Position numbers and translations under genes: made by a program. The notes beneath the pieces are model-generated. The model saw only the letters and a program-made list of their open reading frames with translations, was not told the DNA's origin and ran no database searches. Below are positions 32,385 to 44,953 of a stretch of 64,000 bases of DNA, piece after piece. How positions within the stretch are numbered: position 1 is the first letter of the stretch; the number at the start of each line of letters is the position of its first letter. This DNA is from Kalaharituber pfeilii (Eukaryota > Ascomycota > Pezizomycetes > Pezizales > Pezizaceae): positions 62,001-126,000 of the forward strand of contig WHUZ01000043.1 in NCBI GenBank assembly GCA_015179045.1, given 5' to 3'.

Positions 32385-32842
32385 GCAATCTTGAGTCTCA
32401 TTGAGCTCCACCTTTTGTACCCGGCCTCACTTTCTCAGCCTTGCTACGATTTCGGCTGCTGTTAAGGTACGACCAGTAGCTTCTCCTGTAATCTTACACT
32501 GGGGTAAAGACCCTGGGAGATATGAATGCTGCAAAGTGACGAAGGTGCTGCAGAATGACTGAAGGTTTCGGGTTTTCTAGTAATGCTAAAATCTTGAATT
32601 CGTTTTGCAAAGATTTCAGCAACCTCCTGGAGACTGGAGTTGTTGTAAATGAATTTCCTCTGTATCACGAAGAGCACGAAGGAGGATATTCAGCCTACAC
32701 TGTTCATTATCCTCGTGTTCCGGAGGTGCAATTGAGGTCTATTCAAGGCCAGATTTGGCTCTGCATATTGCCCGCCATCCATAGGTCTACACGAGACTAC
32801 CCAGGCGCTCTTCAACTAGATTCATTGCGCCTGAAATTCTGA
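32385..32842 (+). pseudogene. Possible dead small secreted-protein gene
   Basis: One frame (ending at a stop at about 32559) holds a hydrophobic segment, HFLSLATISAAVKVRPVASP, followed by GRYECCKVTKVLQND. The overlapping frame from ATG 32555 continues for 95 codons (FSSNAKILNSFCKDFSNLL ... NEFPLYHEEHEGGYSAYTV). Together they would look like a signal peptide, a Tyr-x-Cys start and a small cysteine-containing secreted protein, broken by a frameshift and an early stop. The resemblance to fungal small secreted effectors is an impression only. No family can be assigned. Confidence 0.3.
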
Positions 32843-33112
32843 AACCAGCCCCTACGTATCCTGAATAAAAATGTCAAGGATGGCCAGACTACAGGAACTG
32901 TTCAACTGGAACCCACTTTGGACTGGGAGCCGCACCGTACCAGATAGTCTAGTAGCACAGCTATGCAATACGGGACAGGCCGTTAGCGCATCCTTTACAC
33001 AGCTGCAGACCTGCCTAATTGGCAATCTGCAGCCCTTGAAGTGAGTATCACACGTGCTCAATACATTATATAGCACAGAGTTGCCATATGTGGTGCCTTG
33101 GGAGTGCAACGT

Positions 33113-33177
33113 TCCCTGCCATAGGCTGCTAGCCAGTATGCGTGGTTACGTGATCAAAGAAAAAAAAAGAAAAAAGG
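33113..33177 (+). mobile_element. LINE-B micro-insertion (65 bp, diverged)
   Basis: The duplication GTGCAACGT lies at 33104-33112 and 33178-33186. The insert reads TCCCTGCCATAGGCTGCTAG, CCAGTATGCGTGGTTACGTG, then AAAGAAAAAAAAAG. An inner GGCT-GCT-AGCC stem is present. Confidence 0.8.
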
Positions 33178-33186
33178 GTGCAACGT

Positions 33187-34440
33187 AACAAAGTGGATCC
33201 AAGAACAGTTGTCCTGGCTGGTGGGTTAGTGGCAGGCTAAACTAAGTTCTAAATGCATCAATTGCATCTACATTTCATGCCTCTCTGACGGATGCGGAAG
33301 CCACAAATGCATACAGCATTTCCAAACCCCAGCGTTGCATTTGGGCAATGCATGCAATCTAATGACCATCTACACGGCGCACGAGATTGAGATGCATTCT
33401 AACTTACCTAGAGTAACACTAGTTACTCGAGACGCGCTGGAATACATAGCAATGGACTACATATGTGAGGCATTCCGCAACCTCATCGCCGGGCTTCGAT
33501 CACATCGATAGGACGCATGTTTAATTGGTATTAACATCGTTTCCATTCAAGTTAAGCAGGTACAGGCGCGGAGTAGATATCCTACGTATCTCATACTAAT
33601 AACATGTCCCTCTATTTTAGCTTGTCTCTGAATTCCTTCTTTCACAGTTTTGCTTCCTTCGTAATTGCTCAAGCATGATTCCGAGTTCCATAAAACTCAG
33701 CCAAGGTGCACAGGTGCTCAAGCTCGATACATCATCTGCATCTCAAACAAATCTACTCCCAAACGCGGTATGTACATATACTAGCTGCCCCACAGTCGCA
33801 TGCAGCTATGGATATCCTCTCATCGCATGTAACTTACCTTCACGTATATAACATACATCAGCTAACTATCTCATGCAGGAACTGCGAAGTTGCCACTGGC
33901 CCCACCTGCGCATGGCATCTTCCGTAACTAAGTCAGTAAACTCCCCCGGGCCGTATACTTGTATACGTCATATACTTTGCATGAGTTTGTCATGCTTGAG
34001 ACCCGCGGTGGACAGGGAGTGCACGTGGCCTTAACGTGGCCCATTCGCATAGAGGTGAAAATTTTGTTAGTTTTATGTACTCTACCATCCTATGCCATGA
34101 AAGTTACAGGTAGGAAAATCTAGATTATCATACGATTTTTGTAGATCGTAGAATATACATACTCGTGTGGCTGTAGAAGCTAGCATTCTTGTCAAGATTA
34201 AGGGTCCTGACACACATGTTCCTTTACTTGTAACGTAGCAATAGCTACGTATGTAGGCTAGTTACGTTAAGTTAATTGTATATAGAGCAGTGTAACCCAT
34301 GTAAGTAAATTGAGGATGGGTATATTTCCGACTCTTTCTATCTCTATTATGTGGTGTTGGTTCGCCCCCAAAATGTGCAACACCCCCTGTCCGGTTGGAT
34401 CGCCACACATTGGCTTGCTACCCTCGCCACCTCGTAGAAA
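33187..34440. other. Unassigned stretch
   Basis: No motif-bearing frame, RNA gene or transposon end was recognised. Confidence 0.3.
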
Positions 34441-34442
34441 GT

Positions 34443-34951
34443 GCTGAAAGCGAGTGGGTTCCTCTGGAGCATGTCTGATCAAACCCACACCCACTATGAC
34501 GCGCCCTTCTACAGCCCACAACATCAACTAACCCACGGTCGCAGCGTTAAACCCTTGCGGTCGCGCGGTAGCATTGCGCCCGTTTACATTTATTATATCA
34601 TACTGAGCCTTCGCCACAAAAAAGCCCATCCCTGTAAATCACGTGTGCGGCGAACCTTGGCGGCAACAACGCCCTCAACTCCGAGCGAAGCGAGTGGGGT
34701 TCTCTCTCAAGTATCTATCTATGATACGCCCCATCACCGCTCGCTACACCGCGCCTCACGGTCGGCAGGCGGTGGCACAGCTAGTCTATTATGTACTGAG
34801 CCTTCGCCACAAAAAAGGTTCGATATCGACCCCCGAGCGAAGCGAGTGGGATCCTCTCTCAGAGACAGAGAGCATATACGGCCTGATTGGGGGGCCACCT
34901 CACCGCTCGCTACACCGCGCCTCACGGTCGGGAGGCGGGGGCACCGCTAGT
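34443..34951. repeat. GC-rich tandem repeat, two full units and one partial
   Basis: Units at 34601-34793 (193 bp) and 34794-34951 (about 158 bp) share TACTGAGCCTTCGCCACAAA, GAGCGAAGCGAGTGGG, ACCGCTCGCTACACCGCGCC and TCACGGTCGG. A partial, more diverged unit precedes them. CGAGCGAAGCG and CGCTCGCT are near complements, so each unit can fold. Long open frames here arise from the repeat and are not taken as genes. Confidence 0.75.
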
Positions 34952-35079
34952 ACATGAATACTAAAGGATAATTATGCATCTATGTAATATATTTCTCTCA
35001 CCAATTTCACGCTCGTTGCATAGCTGACTATATACTTATATAGTCTGGGCACGAGACTATTCCTATGTACTAGACAGAA

Positions 35080-35361
35080 CAGGGGAAAAATGCATATTTT
35101 TGCGCCATGCGACATTTGGCAGAAAGCAGCATATTTCGTATGCTTGGCTGTAGATAGCCATGAGACTACAGGTAGTTCAAATTTTGTGATAGGGTGTCCA
35201 AATTTGGCATGAGGCTAGCCTAGATTTATTATGTAAGAAAGTATTTGGACAGCTAACATAATGAATTTGGATATCCCACCTATTCTTTGCCGCTATGCAT
35301 ACGAAAATATGCTAGTTTTTGCCGGAAACTGCATGGCGCATAAATATGCATTATTCCCCTG
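35080..35361. mobile_element. MITE with about 70-bp inverted repeats
   Basis: The left arm (CAGGGGAAAAATGCATATTT ... GCGCCATGC ... GCATATTTCGTATGC) is matched in reverse complement by the right arm (GCATACGAAAATATGC ... GCATGGCGCATAAATATGC ... ATTCCCCTG). No coding frame and no clear target duplication. Confidence 0.7.
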
Positions 35362-35786
35362 TCAAAATACTTATTTTTCTGTTTATCATAGTACGGTAAA
35401 GCACAGTGCCTAGAGCTAAGTAGAGCACTTGTTCACCTATCAGCTATGCAATAGTAGGAAAAGCGTGAATACTTTTGGCCCGGTCACAAGTAGAGTACAT
35501 ACAGTATGTACTGTATTTAGCTCCAACCCTACCCCACCAGCTATGCATTATTAGAAAAAGTGTGAATGTGGTCTAGTCGCTATACTCTACATTAACAGGA
35601 CATGAGAGATTGCGAATTACGTCTCGAGTCAATTCAGAGCGCTATGCAGTGCATAGCATAAAAATGCGGCAGGGGCAGGGACAGGGCATGAGAAAGAACG
35701 TTGGGCCGAATTTCTTTCGGCTGGCCTCATTAACAGGGAGCAACCAGACTACGGTAGACCGGGGATGTACAAGGGTCCCCAAGTTA

Positions 35787-35870
35787 CTAGCTAGTAAAAT
35801 ACATATGTATTCGGACATAGCGTATGTTGTGCATTAGTACCCCTGTCTGAATACATATTTTACTGGCTAG
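35787..35870. mobile_element. Hairpin MITE, copy 2 (inverted)
   Basis: It has the same arms as the 80-bp element at 30400 (CTAGCTAGTAAAATACATAT ... TATTTTACTGGCTAG). The loop is the exact reverse complement of the first copy's loop. The left TA flank is kept, the right one changed to CA, and the left arm has gained four bases. Confidence 0.85.
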
Positions 35871-38800
35871 CAATTCTGGGGCTCCTGGCCCAGTGGCGCA
35901 CCCCCCCGTTTTGACTCCAGCAATCTCTCGGTATGCAGCTGTCAATTCAAAAACTGGCCAAGGAAATACGGATTCTGCAATTTCGTAGGCAATTCACAAA
36001 GACAATCATTCTAGCGCATTGCATATTTCTCGTCTCAGCCTCACCATTACAGAGTATATACTCTAATGTAAAGTGCATTCATGCCCACTTCCATGTGTCA
36101 CACTTTGCACGACAAGCTACACATCATACTGGTTACCTGCAATGGCACCTAAGTCTAGCTGTACAGCTCCACAAAACTCGGCAAGTTGACATCCGTGCTG
36201 AAAACTTACGATTTTTTCCTTCCCCCATTTGCCACCACCAACAAACCACAATCAATCAATGTTTCTCCTGATTTTACACACAAAGACGCAATCCAAAACA
36301 ATGCCTAGAAATGGTATGTGCAAGTCCTGATTCTTAATTCTAAAACCGGCAGGGGACGGCAGGATGCAGCATGCACACGACTGTTCCACAGTAACGTTGC
36401 CATGTCTCACATGAGTGGCAAATTAGTGCACGTGGCTGTCATGACAACAGAGCTCTAAAACTTATGTACACCTTGTATCATAACACCTGCATGAGAAGTC
36501 GGAGAGCCGACAACACAATTGCTTACAATTCTAACACTTCGTATATACAAAACTCAGAGTTTCGAAAAAAAGATAAAGCTGAAGAAGAAATAAAGATCTA
36601 CTTACAACAAATACCAAAAACAGCAAAATGAAAGTTTTCTTACAATCTGACAAAATAAAAATAAAAAAATGATCAAGATATCAAGATATCATAAAAGCTA
36701 GTAACACATGCACTACACAAAATCCTAAAAAGGCAAAATAAAGCAAAGGAAAAGTACTCCCAATTTGCGTCCCTAATGCGTGCCTTGGTAATCAATGATA
36801 AAAGGAAAAAAACTGTCAACCACGGGATATTAAAATTCAACTCGGCAGAAAGGATAAAACTAGCAGAAAGGTAGTGGAACAAGTACAATGCACATTTTGT
36901 TCCGCAGCCTTATCAGTGGATCGTGGCGGTAGAGGTACTGGGAAAAGGACGACTCAGAATCCAAAATATGCAACCTGAAACCGCAAACCCGAAATTCAAC
37001 TACCGAGAGAGAAAAGTGAAAGTAGCCCAAAACACCAAACAGTTCCTATCGCATGTATGAGGCAGTCGTAGGGATATCCCGCGACCTTGGCTCCTTCTTT
37101 TGATTCTTTTTTTTTTTTTTTTTTTCCTTTATTTGTATACTTTTCAAATCTTCTTATATGAAATGGAACCGAAAAGGGGAAAAGAGACCAAAAGTGAGAA
37201 CAAAACACAGAAACCCAAATGAGATGTGATGTATCCGTAAGTAATACAATTCGTGCGTGTGTGCCCGTTATGACGCCCGGATGTAATGCAAAAGGACAAC
37301 CTAGGAAGCGATGACAGGAAATGAAACAGGGGAATGACTGATGGAAGGCGGGTTTAATGGTGATCGGTGGTATAGATATGGTGGAAGCCCATTGTCCGAG
37401 GATATGGATATTGAGGTTGCGATGATGTTTGGATTTCCAGAGGGGGAGGAGGGTGGAGCCCCGCATTGTCAATGTCTGAAGAAGGGGAAGAATACACAGT
37501 GAAAGGTAAAGTCGAACATTCATGATACATCCAATTGGAAAAATAGCGGAAGGGAAAGAAAGCCAGAAGTCAGGAACAATTGTCGCTGGCAGCCGAACTG
37601 GAAAAGGAATTGGTTGGTGCATATACTCGCTCGTTCAATGAACGAGCGAGCATGCGATATATTTCTGCCATTAAAATGGTTGCTCCAACTGAAGCGGGAA
37701 AAGAAGTGTCGATCCTCAACTAATGGCTATGTGAGTGAAGATGGAGGCGTCTCCTGGAGAAGCCGCGACGTCCATTGATACGTGGCCTCCTAGCATAGAC
37801 GCAGCTCAGGCAGAAGTTGTGTCCGCAGTCACAGGTAGTACACTTGCACGTCCTTCCACACTTGCAGCAAGACCACTGCATCTTGGTTGTATGTGTATGC
37901 GTATGAGTGAAAGTTGGTAGTGGGGGTAAGTAGTAATCGTTGTAAGCTAGTGCAAGGATCGATAAAGTGAAAGAAGGCAGTTGATATTCACGACTGTCGA
38001 GTGGGTGAAGGTAGCTTTATATGCCGTGGAGCTGTCAGCCCATTCTGGTGGAATACTATGCACAAAGGAGAGACATGCGACGTACTAGTGATAGTAACAC
38101 TTAGCAAGCGGAGGAATGGATGCACCGTAGGCAAATTAGAATTCTGATTCTGATGTCTGAGTTCCGTCGTGTTTTTGGGCTGGGTGGGGCTAAAGTGGAT
38201 TATATGCTCTTCCAGGCTGCGGACTACCCTATCTGTCTACCCCCCACTAGTGGGCGCCGAACTATGTCAATGGCTGTTTATGTGTGTCGGATGCCTAGGT
38301 TTTGGACCCAAGCGATATGAAATAAGAAACCCTTGAAATGGTCTAGCTCGAAGCTAAAACAAGAAATACACTTTCGACCAGGGCTTTTCAGGTGTGCTTG
38401 TGGGCGAAACTCTGCCGTGCGGATATCCCGAGCCCTAGTTGTTTGAGAACCTTCCCAGGATGGAATAGCAAACCCAAAGGGCTTTTTGGTGCCTTTGATG
38501 TTTTACTTTTTCCTTCCCCTTCTAAGTTTTTAGCCCCAGTAGTGTGTCTTGCTTGATTGTCTGACGCGAAGCTGAATTCAGCTGTTGGGACCTTTTACCT
38601 CTTGAATCCGCTTTCGTTCCTCTAGCTGCTGTGCAAGCCCTGTCGTGTTCTGTTTTAGGCTCCTAAATGATACCACTCAGGGTGAGCTGTGTGTGCACTT
38701 CCAGTAACAAGTTTTTCTTCGGCTTGTTCTGTTGTGGTATCTATCACTGTTTTGTTTCCTTCTCGACGGAGTGTGGAATATTTTTATGCAAACGGCAGAA

Positions 38801-41800
38801 TTTCCAAACAAAAAAAAAAAAAAAAAATGCAAGGATAGCAGGGCAAAAAGTAGAGACAAATCAGCGGATCAGGGAAAATTCCAGAAGGGTTTTCTAGAAA
38901 TCAGCTTCTATTCTAGAAGGAGCGTGACCTGCGCCGCAACAATGTCGACGTCGCAGAATATGTGTCGACGGGAGTGGATAGAACAGCAGATCGAATGGTT
39001 CGAATAGAGAGGCCGCGGATGTGACAAGCTCCGTATGCCTGTCTGTCTGTCTTACACCTGTTCGCTTACAGTCGCTGTTAGATTGCAAGTTGGATTATGC
39101 TTGAAACCCTGATTTCTACCTTTCTTCAAGATTAAGAATTCCACAAAAGAACAATATTACTTCTCGTGCGGAGGCTCCGTCAATCGAAGTGTCTAATAGC
39201 GCGGATGAAATGATTTTTGTTTTGTGTTCCGCAAGGTGTTGTGCGATGCGCAGGTTGTCGGATCGGGCGACTTTGAGAGCACAGTACCAATTTAAGAAAA
39301 AGTTTATGGAAAGATTCAAAGCCGACGAGACCACAATTATGTCTCAAGCTTACGACCGTCGAGTTGCACCAAAAAAAACACAAAAGACTTTGCTAGGTGA
39401 CGAAAGATCGATCTAATCTAGGTTCTTTCCTGAACTGTTGCCTCAACAGCACTCTAGCATACAGTTTCGGGGTGGTGATTATTGGAGGTCTCTCAATGTG
39501 TAGTCAGTTTGCCGCTCAGTGAGGCGCCGCTGGGGAGCTAGATATATCAGACACCTTCCACGCAGGACCATCGATACATACTAATGTTAAGTGAAATATT
39601 GACCTTGCGACAACTGCATTCTAAGCATGATGCTGTTGTGCGCTTACATTGCGACATCTATCTCTTTGCCTATCATGGGCACATGTCACTTTTTCACTCT
39701 GCCAATTGCTATTTCGTTTTGCTCTAGAAGGCTTTCACACAGACCAACAGGGCATCCCTGCATGCCACATTTGCATTTTCAAAGCAGGCTGACGCTATCT
39801 CCTGAAGCATCTTGGTTTCTATGAAAGCTCGATATCGCACCTGGAGCGAAAAACGTAGAGCTAGTCTGCCGATTGGCTTCGGGGAGTCATCCACCAGTGG
39901 GGTAAGTAGCCCTAATTTCATAATATGAGAAGGATGACCTGCATCGTTATGACCGGAGGTGGGCTAAGCGATCAGTACATTCAAAACACTTTTGTCCATA
40001 TTTATCAGCCCCATAATAGCACTGACATACCTACGGTCTGGATTTAATTCCCCTTGTGATATTACACACGCAGGCATTGCTGAGCTTTTCCTGCCCTCGC
40101 ATTCCCCACTACCCCGTCGACAGCCTGACGACGACTCGGCGGTATGACTTCCATTTAGATCCTTTGTGGGGCAGGAAGGCATTCAGAGTGGAGACGGCTA
40201 GACGTTACTAACTTGAGCAATATTTGAAATCCAATTTTTGGTGAGGCATGCCGGGTTATCCTGGGAACCCTGAACAAGCTCCAATCTATCCGACCTCAAT
40301 TTCCCCCACTTTGCACTACCCAGCAGAGTACAGGTATACCCCCTTCCCCGCCTGCTCGATTGCCTTGATTCGAATGCAAGGCAGACCATATGCCTAGAAG
40401 AGATCTGGCTAGTGAGAACATCTGAGTTACATTCTTCTGTTGACAGCGCCTAGCACAGAAATGGCCAGGAAAGCGGAGCTAGAGCCCCACGGCTGCCTCA
40501 TTGCATTTACAGGCGGCGGAAAAAGACAAACCGACCCGGTACAGCCCAGTCTAACAGGCGGTACTGCCAGGGGTATCCAGGCACAGTTTCTCTTTTGGTG
40601 AGGTCACTTGACAGATCTGCTAATTCGGCGCTCTGGGGTGGGAGAAGAGGGAGGGGTGACACAAGCGAGATGGGCAGACAGCACCTGCCAATACACATTG
40701 TGGGGTTTACATGCGGACAGAACGGTAATTAACTGGGAATCCGACTCTAGAAAAACTTCGAGATAGGGCTCGGCTGGGAAAAAAGCCAGTGGCGTTGTCA
40801 AATATGACAGCAAAAAAAGGCAAATGAAAAAACATGAGAGGCAAGAACCCTTGTATCTTATTTGCCACTCCGTTTATTCGGGATTGTTTGCTTATTACTT
40901 TGTTTTCCCTTCTAAAGTATCATAATTTGCTCAACTGCCCAATGTCGCAGCTCAATACAATGACATGTACGCCAGGAGAAGTCTTCAAAGTGTTGATGAT
41001 CCTTCTGTGGTAGCCTGAAGGCAAGATGTATGCAGTCCGTACTGAAACATCACGCGGGTTCCTAAGGCGTCAATGCCACTAATATTGGGGCAACAAATCA
41101 TGACCTTGGCACATCCAGAAAGCTCTTGGCCCGTACGATGCTTCAACATAAATCATAGCGACACCAAATACCGTCACAGAAATTGTTTTTATTGTGAAAA
41201 TTCAGGCGGACCGCAACGGCGCCAGATCGCGAAAGGGGACTTTTTTTTAGCCCGTTTCTTGCGTATTCACACTGATGTCAGGTACTGCATCCCTAACCCG
41301 ATCCTAAGGAAGTTAGCATCGCTGGAACTAGAATGATTAGATATTTCCTTTTCTGGCAGTTCCAGTTTACAACTGAAATTGCTCTTAGTTAATTTCGATA
41401 TCACTAATGGTACTTGATCTTAGAGGGCTTTTGCATCAGGTAATATCTGAATAATGCATTAATAAAACGAAAGACAATCCGCAATGCGACAATCGTGATC
41501 TCTGGTGGTTTGAAGGCAAGTGTACTGGAGGAATTCAAAGTAGATGAGAATAAGCTAAGGGGAAAAAAAAAAAACCTCCTTTTCTGTGCTGTGCAGTGTC
41601 ATTGTTGCCGAGAATAGTATTTTTTATCACCATATGGTCCAGGGACTAGCATTCTCAAGACATAAATTCAGCAGATAGCTGAACCTAAGCCACGAGAACA
41701 AACCTAGGCTAGGCTGGGGTAATTAATTGTCAGGGCTTCAAAATTGCAGAAAGTAAGCAGTGACCTGCGAGTTGAATTCTAAACTCACAATTGGATCCCT

Positions 41801-43618
41801 TGGATCCCCTATTACCCCCTTTCCCAACCAGGTTCTGAAGCAGAATGCAATTGCCTTGTATGGTTACCGTCTGGTATTGTGCAGAGAAGGTGGAAACCGA
41901 CAACTTTTACAGATGTTGTCTGTTCGAATTCATAAATTCGTATCAGATACTTGCATTTGTACCAGGCCTACGAGCAGCAAGTTTACTACTTGTCTTTTCA
42001 TTCGATGAACATAAAAAGGTATAATGTATCTTTTTATGTATTAAACCAATACTTAGCATGTCTGAATCCCACCCTAGCTTAGAAACACTTGTTGGATTCT
42101 TCCAAATACCCGTAAATAAAAGCCGGACTGTGGTATAGGTACGCAGTCTTGAGAACACAAATACAGTTAAATTCTGGAATGTCTATGATTACCAATGATG
42201 TTTTAGGACATTGCGTATATGCGTCAATCTTCTTCTTCTCTCCGATTCCCGTCTTTGCTCGCATGTTTCTTCCCAAGACATGGCTGAAAATATTCGCCGT
42301 TTTTTTGATGCTTCAAAGTGCTATCGTCAAAGTACAACCGTCAAAATATGGTCTTTAATGCAGATGTGAGATGACGTTGAAGGTGCCTCCTTGCAAGTCT
42401 GGTTGTTGTAAGTACTTAGTAGTACCCATGCTCTGAGGTCCAATACAAGTGTGGGAGGATATATTGAAGCAATCTAGGGTGCGCCTAGGCATGTCGCGTT
42501 TTGCTCAACTCGGGGACTGATAACATATGTCTGCTTACAGCGTGTGAAGCGTTTGTTCCACACCGTCTGATTTGCTTGACATTTTGACTTCATTCCTGGA
42601 TTAATTTGCTTCATGCAGGTCAGCAGCCTTCCTTTTGCATACTTTCCCACATTGCAACCATTCTGAAGCTGTATAATGGTTAGCCTCGAGCTGCAAGGCA
42701 GAATATTGCATGTCTAGGATCTACATTTATTCACAATAATTTGCATGATAAGTTAGCAGGTAAGTTACGGGGGAAAAAAAGAAATGACGCACGTGCTAGC
42801 ATTTAATTATTAATGCCAATGCCTTTCAGTGGAGCAGGATAAATTGCGTTATTATACCCTTGTCATAGCCGTGAAAAGCGTTGATAGTTATTGTAGGGAT
42901 CAAAAAATTGAATGCCGTTTTAGGTACTTAGGTAGTTCTTACATTGTACCATGTGCAATAGTAGCATGCTCTGGCCTTGAGTTCTCATAGCATAGAACCG
43001 AACCGAGACTCACGTTCCAGGTCCAAAACTCCCACTTCCTCATGGATTTGAAATATTATACAGGCAATTGTTAGCACTGCTTTGGATACTTGTCAAAGGT
43101 GATCAGGAGATTGGTTGCTTCCCCAGCCTTCTGTCTTATGTCATTATTAAGTCTTTTGAGGACTTGTTGTGGAAGTAAGGTTTTAAGTGCACGTAATTGG
43201 GTAGACAAAAGTACAAGATGCTCAGTATTATTAGAGCGACCGGATCGTCAGCAAGGTAAGCAGCAGAATTTCAGAGCTATGAGTAATGACCAATTGAACA
43301 AGGATCACATACCAGTGATGTTATGAGCAAGGATGCATTTCCCTTTGCAAATGACACCACGTAGCCTCACACCAGACACCTCCGTCTCCCTCTCGGATAT
43401 TTTAAGGTGATTATTGGATCCTCGTGATCAAGATTGGAATACACAGTGCAATGGGACTAGTCATATTATAGAACCAACGCCCTACTTATATTACTCAGAA
43501 GATAAGGGATCCCGACAAACATCAGGTGAATTGCGATGGTGTGGTCGACCTAGGCCCTTGGCCCCATTCCGCTTGCAAGTGATGAGCATCGAGACATGGA
43601 TCGGAAATATCGCATTTA
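35871..43618. other. Long stretch with no supported gene
   Basis: Frames worth noting but unsupported are 36996-37622 (minus, 208 codons, poly-Lys run, no domain) and 39105-39416 (plus, AQYQFKKKFMERFKADETT), which is preceded by an acceptor-like TTTCTTCAAG. A 25-bp perfect palindrome (CTCGCTCGTTCA-A-TGAACGAGCGAG) lies at 37626-37650. I could not recognise transposon ends here apart from a GTAAGTACT...AGTAC motif at about 42408. Confidence 0.3.
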
Positions 43619-44161
43619 CAGTTTTACCTATTGTAGGTATACCGGACGACCAGAATCCAGCACTTTCCGTCCGGTTTAACCTAGCGTCCGGTTTAGCAAA
43701 TTTGCAGGGGTGGCGTTCCAGGAGGTGGGGGAGGGGGTCCGCGGGCGGGGTATAATCTTTTCTTGAGAGATTGCTGAGATTGTCATACTGATACTTTTCG
43801 CAGAACCTGAATACCCGCAAGAGCAGCTTGGATCGATACCATCTCATTCAATGCCTACTTCAAAGCATGCCTTTTCTTTCTGTGAGAAATATGAGATATG
43901 TCTAGAGTGGAAGACTCAGTTACAGACAACTTCCGATTCAAGATGTAGTGGATATGGCACTTCAGGCTCGAGATGGATTAAAGCACCACCATAGTACACA
44001 TAAAGTGCGGAAGCGACTTCATGAGTTTTGGCCTTCGTCCGGTTCAGCTAATTAGTTTGTATGTAATTAGAATTCAAAAGTCTATGATTTTGTTGTCCGG
44101 TCCGGTTTAATTGGCGTCCGGTATAACTGGGCGTCCGGTATAGCTAATTTTTCAGTATGTA

Positions 44162-44881
44162 CAGCCCAACCTTGCTATACCGGATGGCCTCTAATTCGGA
44201 CAACCGTTTCCCATACAAATTGCCCTTGCTATACCGGACGCCCTGACATTACCGGACCGGTACAGAAAACTCCAGACAAGTACCCCCTGTCCCCATACAA
44301 ATAATATATGCTATACCGGACACCCTACTACTAATACATCTTAGACTACCCCACTTTACCACTCTGTTGCCGTCACTGTTACCACTACTGCTACCATTAC
44401 TGCTGCCATCGATAAAACTGCTGTCACCGATGCTGCTATCACTTGCTATCGCTGCGGCCACCACTGCTGCCACCTCTGCCGCCACGGCTGTCACCATTGC
44501 TGCTACCACGTGCTGTTGCTGCTGCTGTTGGAAGACTGGAACCATGCCAGTAGAGTCAGAAGCTTTTTTGTGAATTGATAGGCTTTTAAAGAAACACTCA
44601 GAGATGCATGTTTTGACTCTAGTCGATGCTTGCAAATTTGATGTTCCCCAAGAACTTTTGCTCGACGATTTTTCCAGATGGTGAGAGTGATGAATATTGA
44701 ATAGACTTGGATTGAGTAAATGTTTGGTACAACTTGTTTATTTCCTACTCTGGTAATTTCTATACAAATTTTTGCCATCCCCCTTTTACAGCTGCGAAGC
44801 ATTTTATTCTATACCGGAACCTTGCTATACCGGATGAAAAGTGCCGGATTTTTACTCGTCTGGTATAGCAAGGTTTGACTG
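44162..44881. mobile_element. Inner pogo-type MITE (720 bp)
   Basis: Ends are TA-CAGCCCAACCTTGCTATACC and GGTATAGCAAGGTTTGACTG-TA. It shares the internal block CCCCCTGTC..CATACAAATAATAT with the MITE at 31530, placing both in one family. It contains a trinucleotide-repeat region. Confidence 0.85.
44361..44530. repeat. Compound trinucleotide repeat (CTG/ACC-rich)
   Basis: Imperfect runs of CTGCCACC, GCTGCTATCAC and finally (TGCTGC)n give alternating low-complexity Ala/Thr or Ser/Asn/Gly frames on both strands. It lies inside the inner MITE and is not coding. Confidence 0.7.
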
Positions 44882-44953
44882 TAAATTGCAAAAACCGTCC
44901 GGTATAGCAAGGTTTCCAGTTTGACGAGGTCCGGTATAGCTCGGTAAAACTGT

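Larger units (their letters stand above)
43619..44951. mobile_element. Outer pogo-type MITE (hosts a nested copy)
   Basis: It starts TA-CAGTTTTACCTATTGTAGG with TATACCGGACGACC, and ends GGTCCGGTATAGCTCGGTAA-AACTG-TA. Subterminal copies of GTCCGGTATAGC and GTCCGGTTTA occur on both sides. Without the nested element it would be about 613 bp. Confidence 0.7.

Noticed and set aside
34441..34957. 169- and 104-codon frames
   Set aside because: They follow the tandem repeat exactly, and the opposite strand is equally open.
36996..37622. 208-codon minus-strand frame
   Set aside because: Contains a poly-Lys run from a T-stretch, no motif, and the sequence looks non-coding on both strands.
38943..39416. 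Two-exon gene ending DERSI
   Set aside because: An acceptor-like site exists at 39130 but no upstream frame and donor combine without a stop.
44249..44635. Low-complexity Ala/Gly/Ser frames
   Set aside because: Produced by the trinucleotide repeat inside a MITE.
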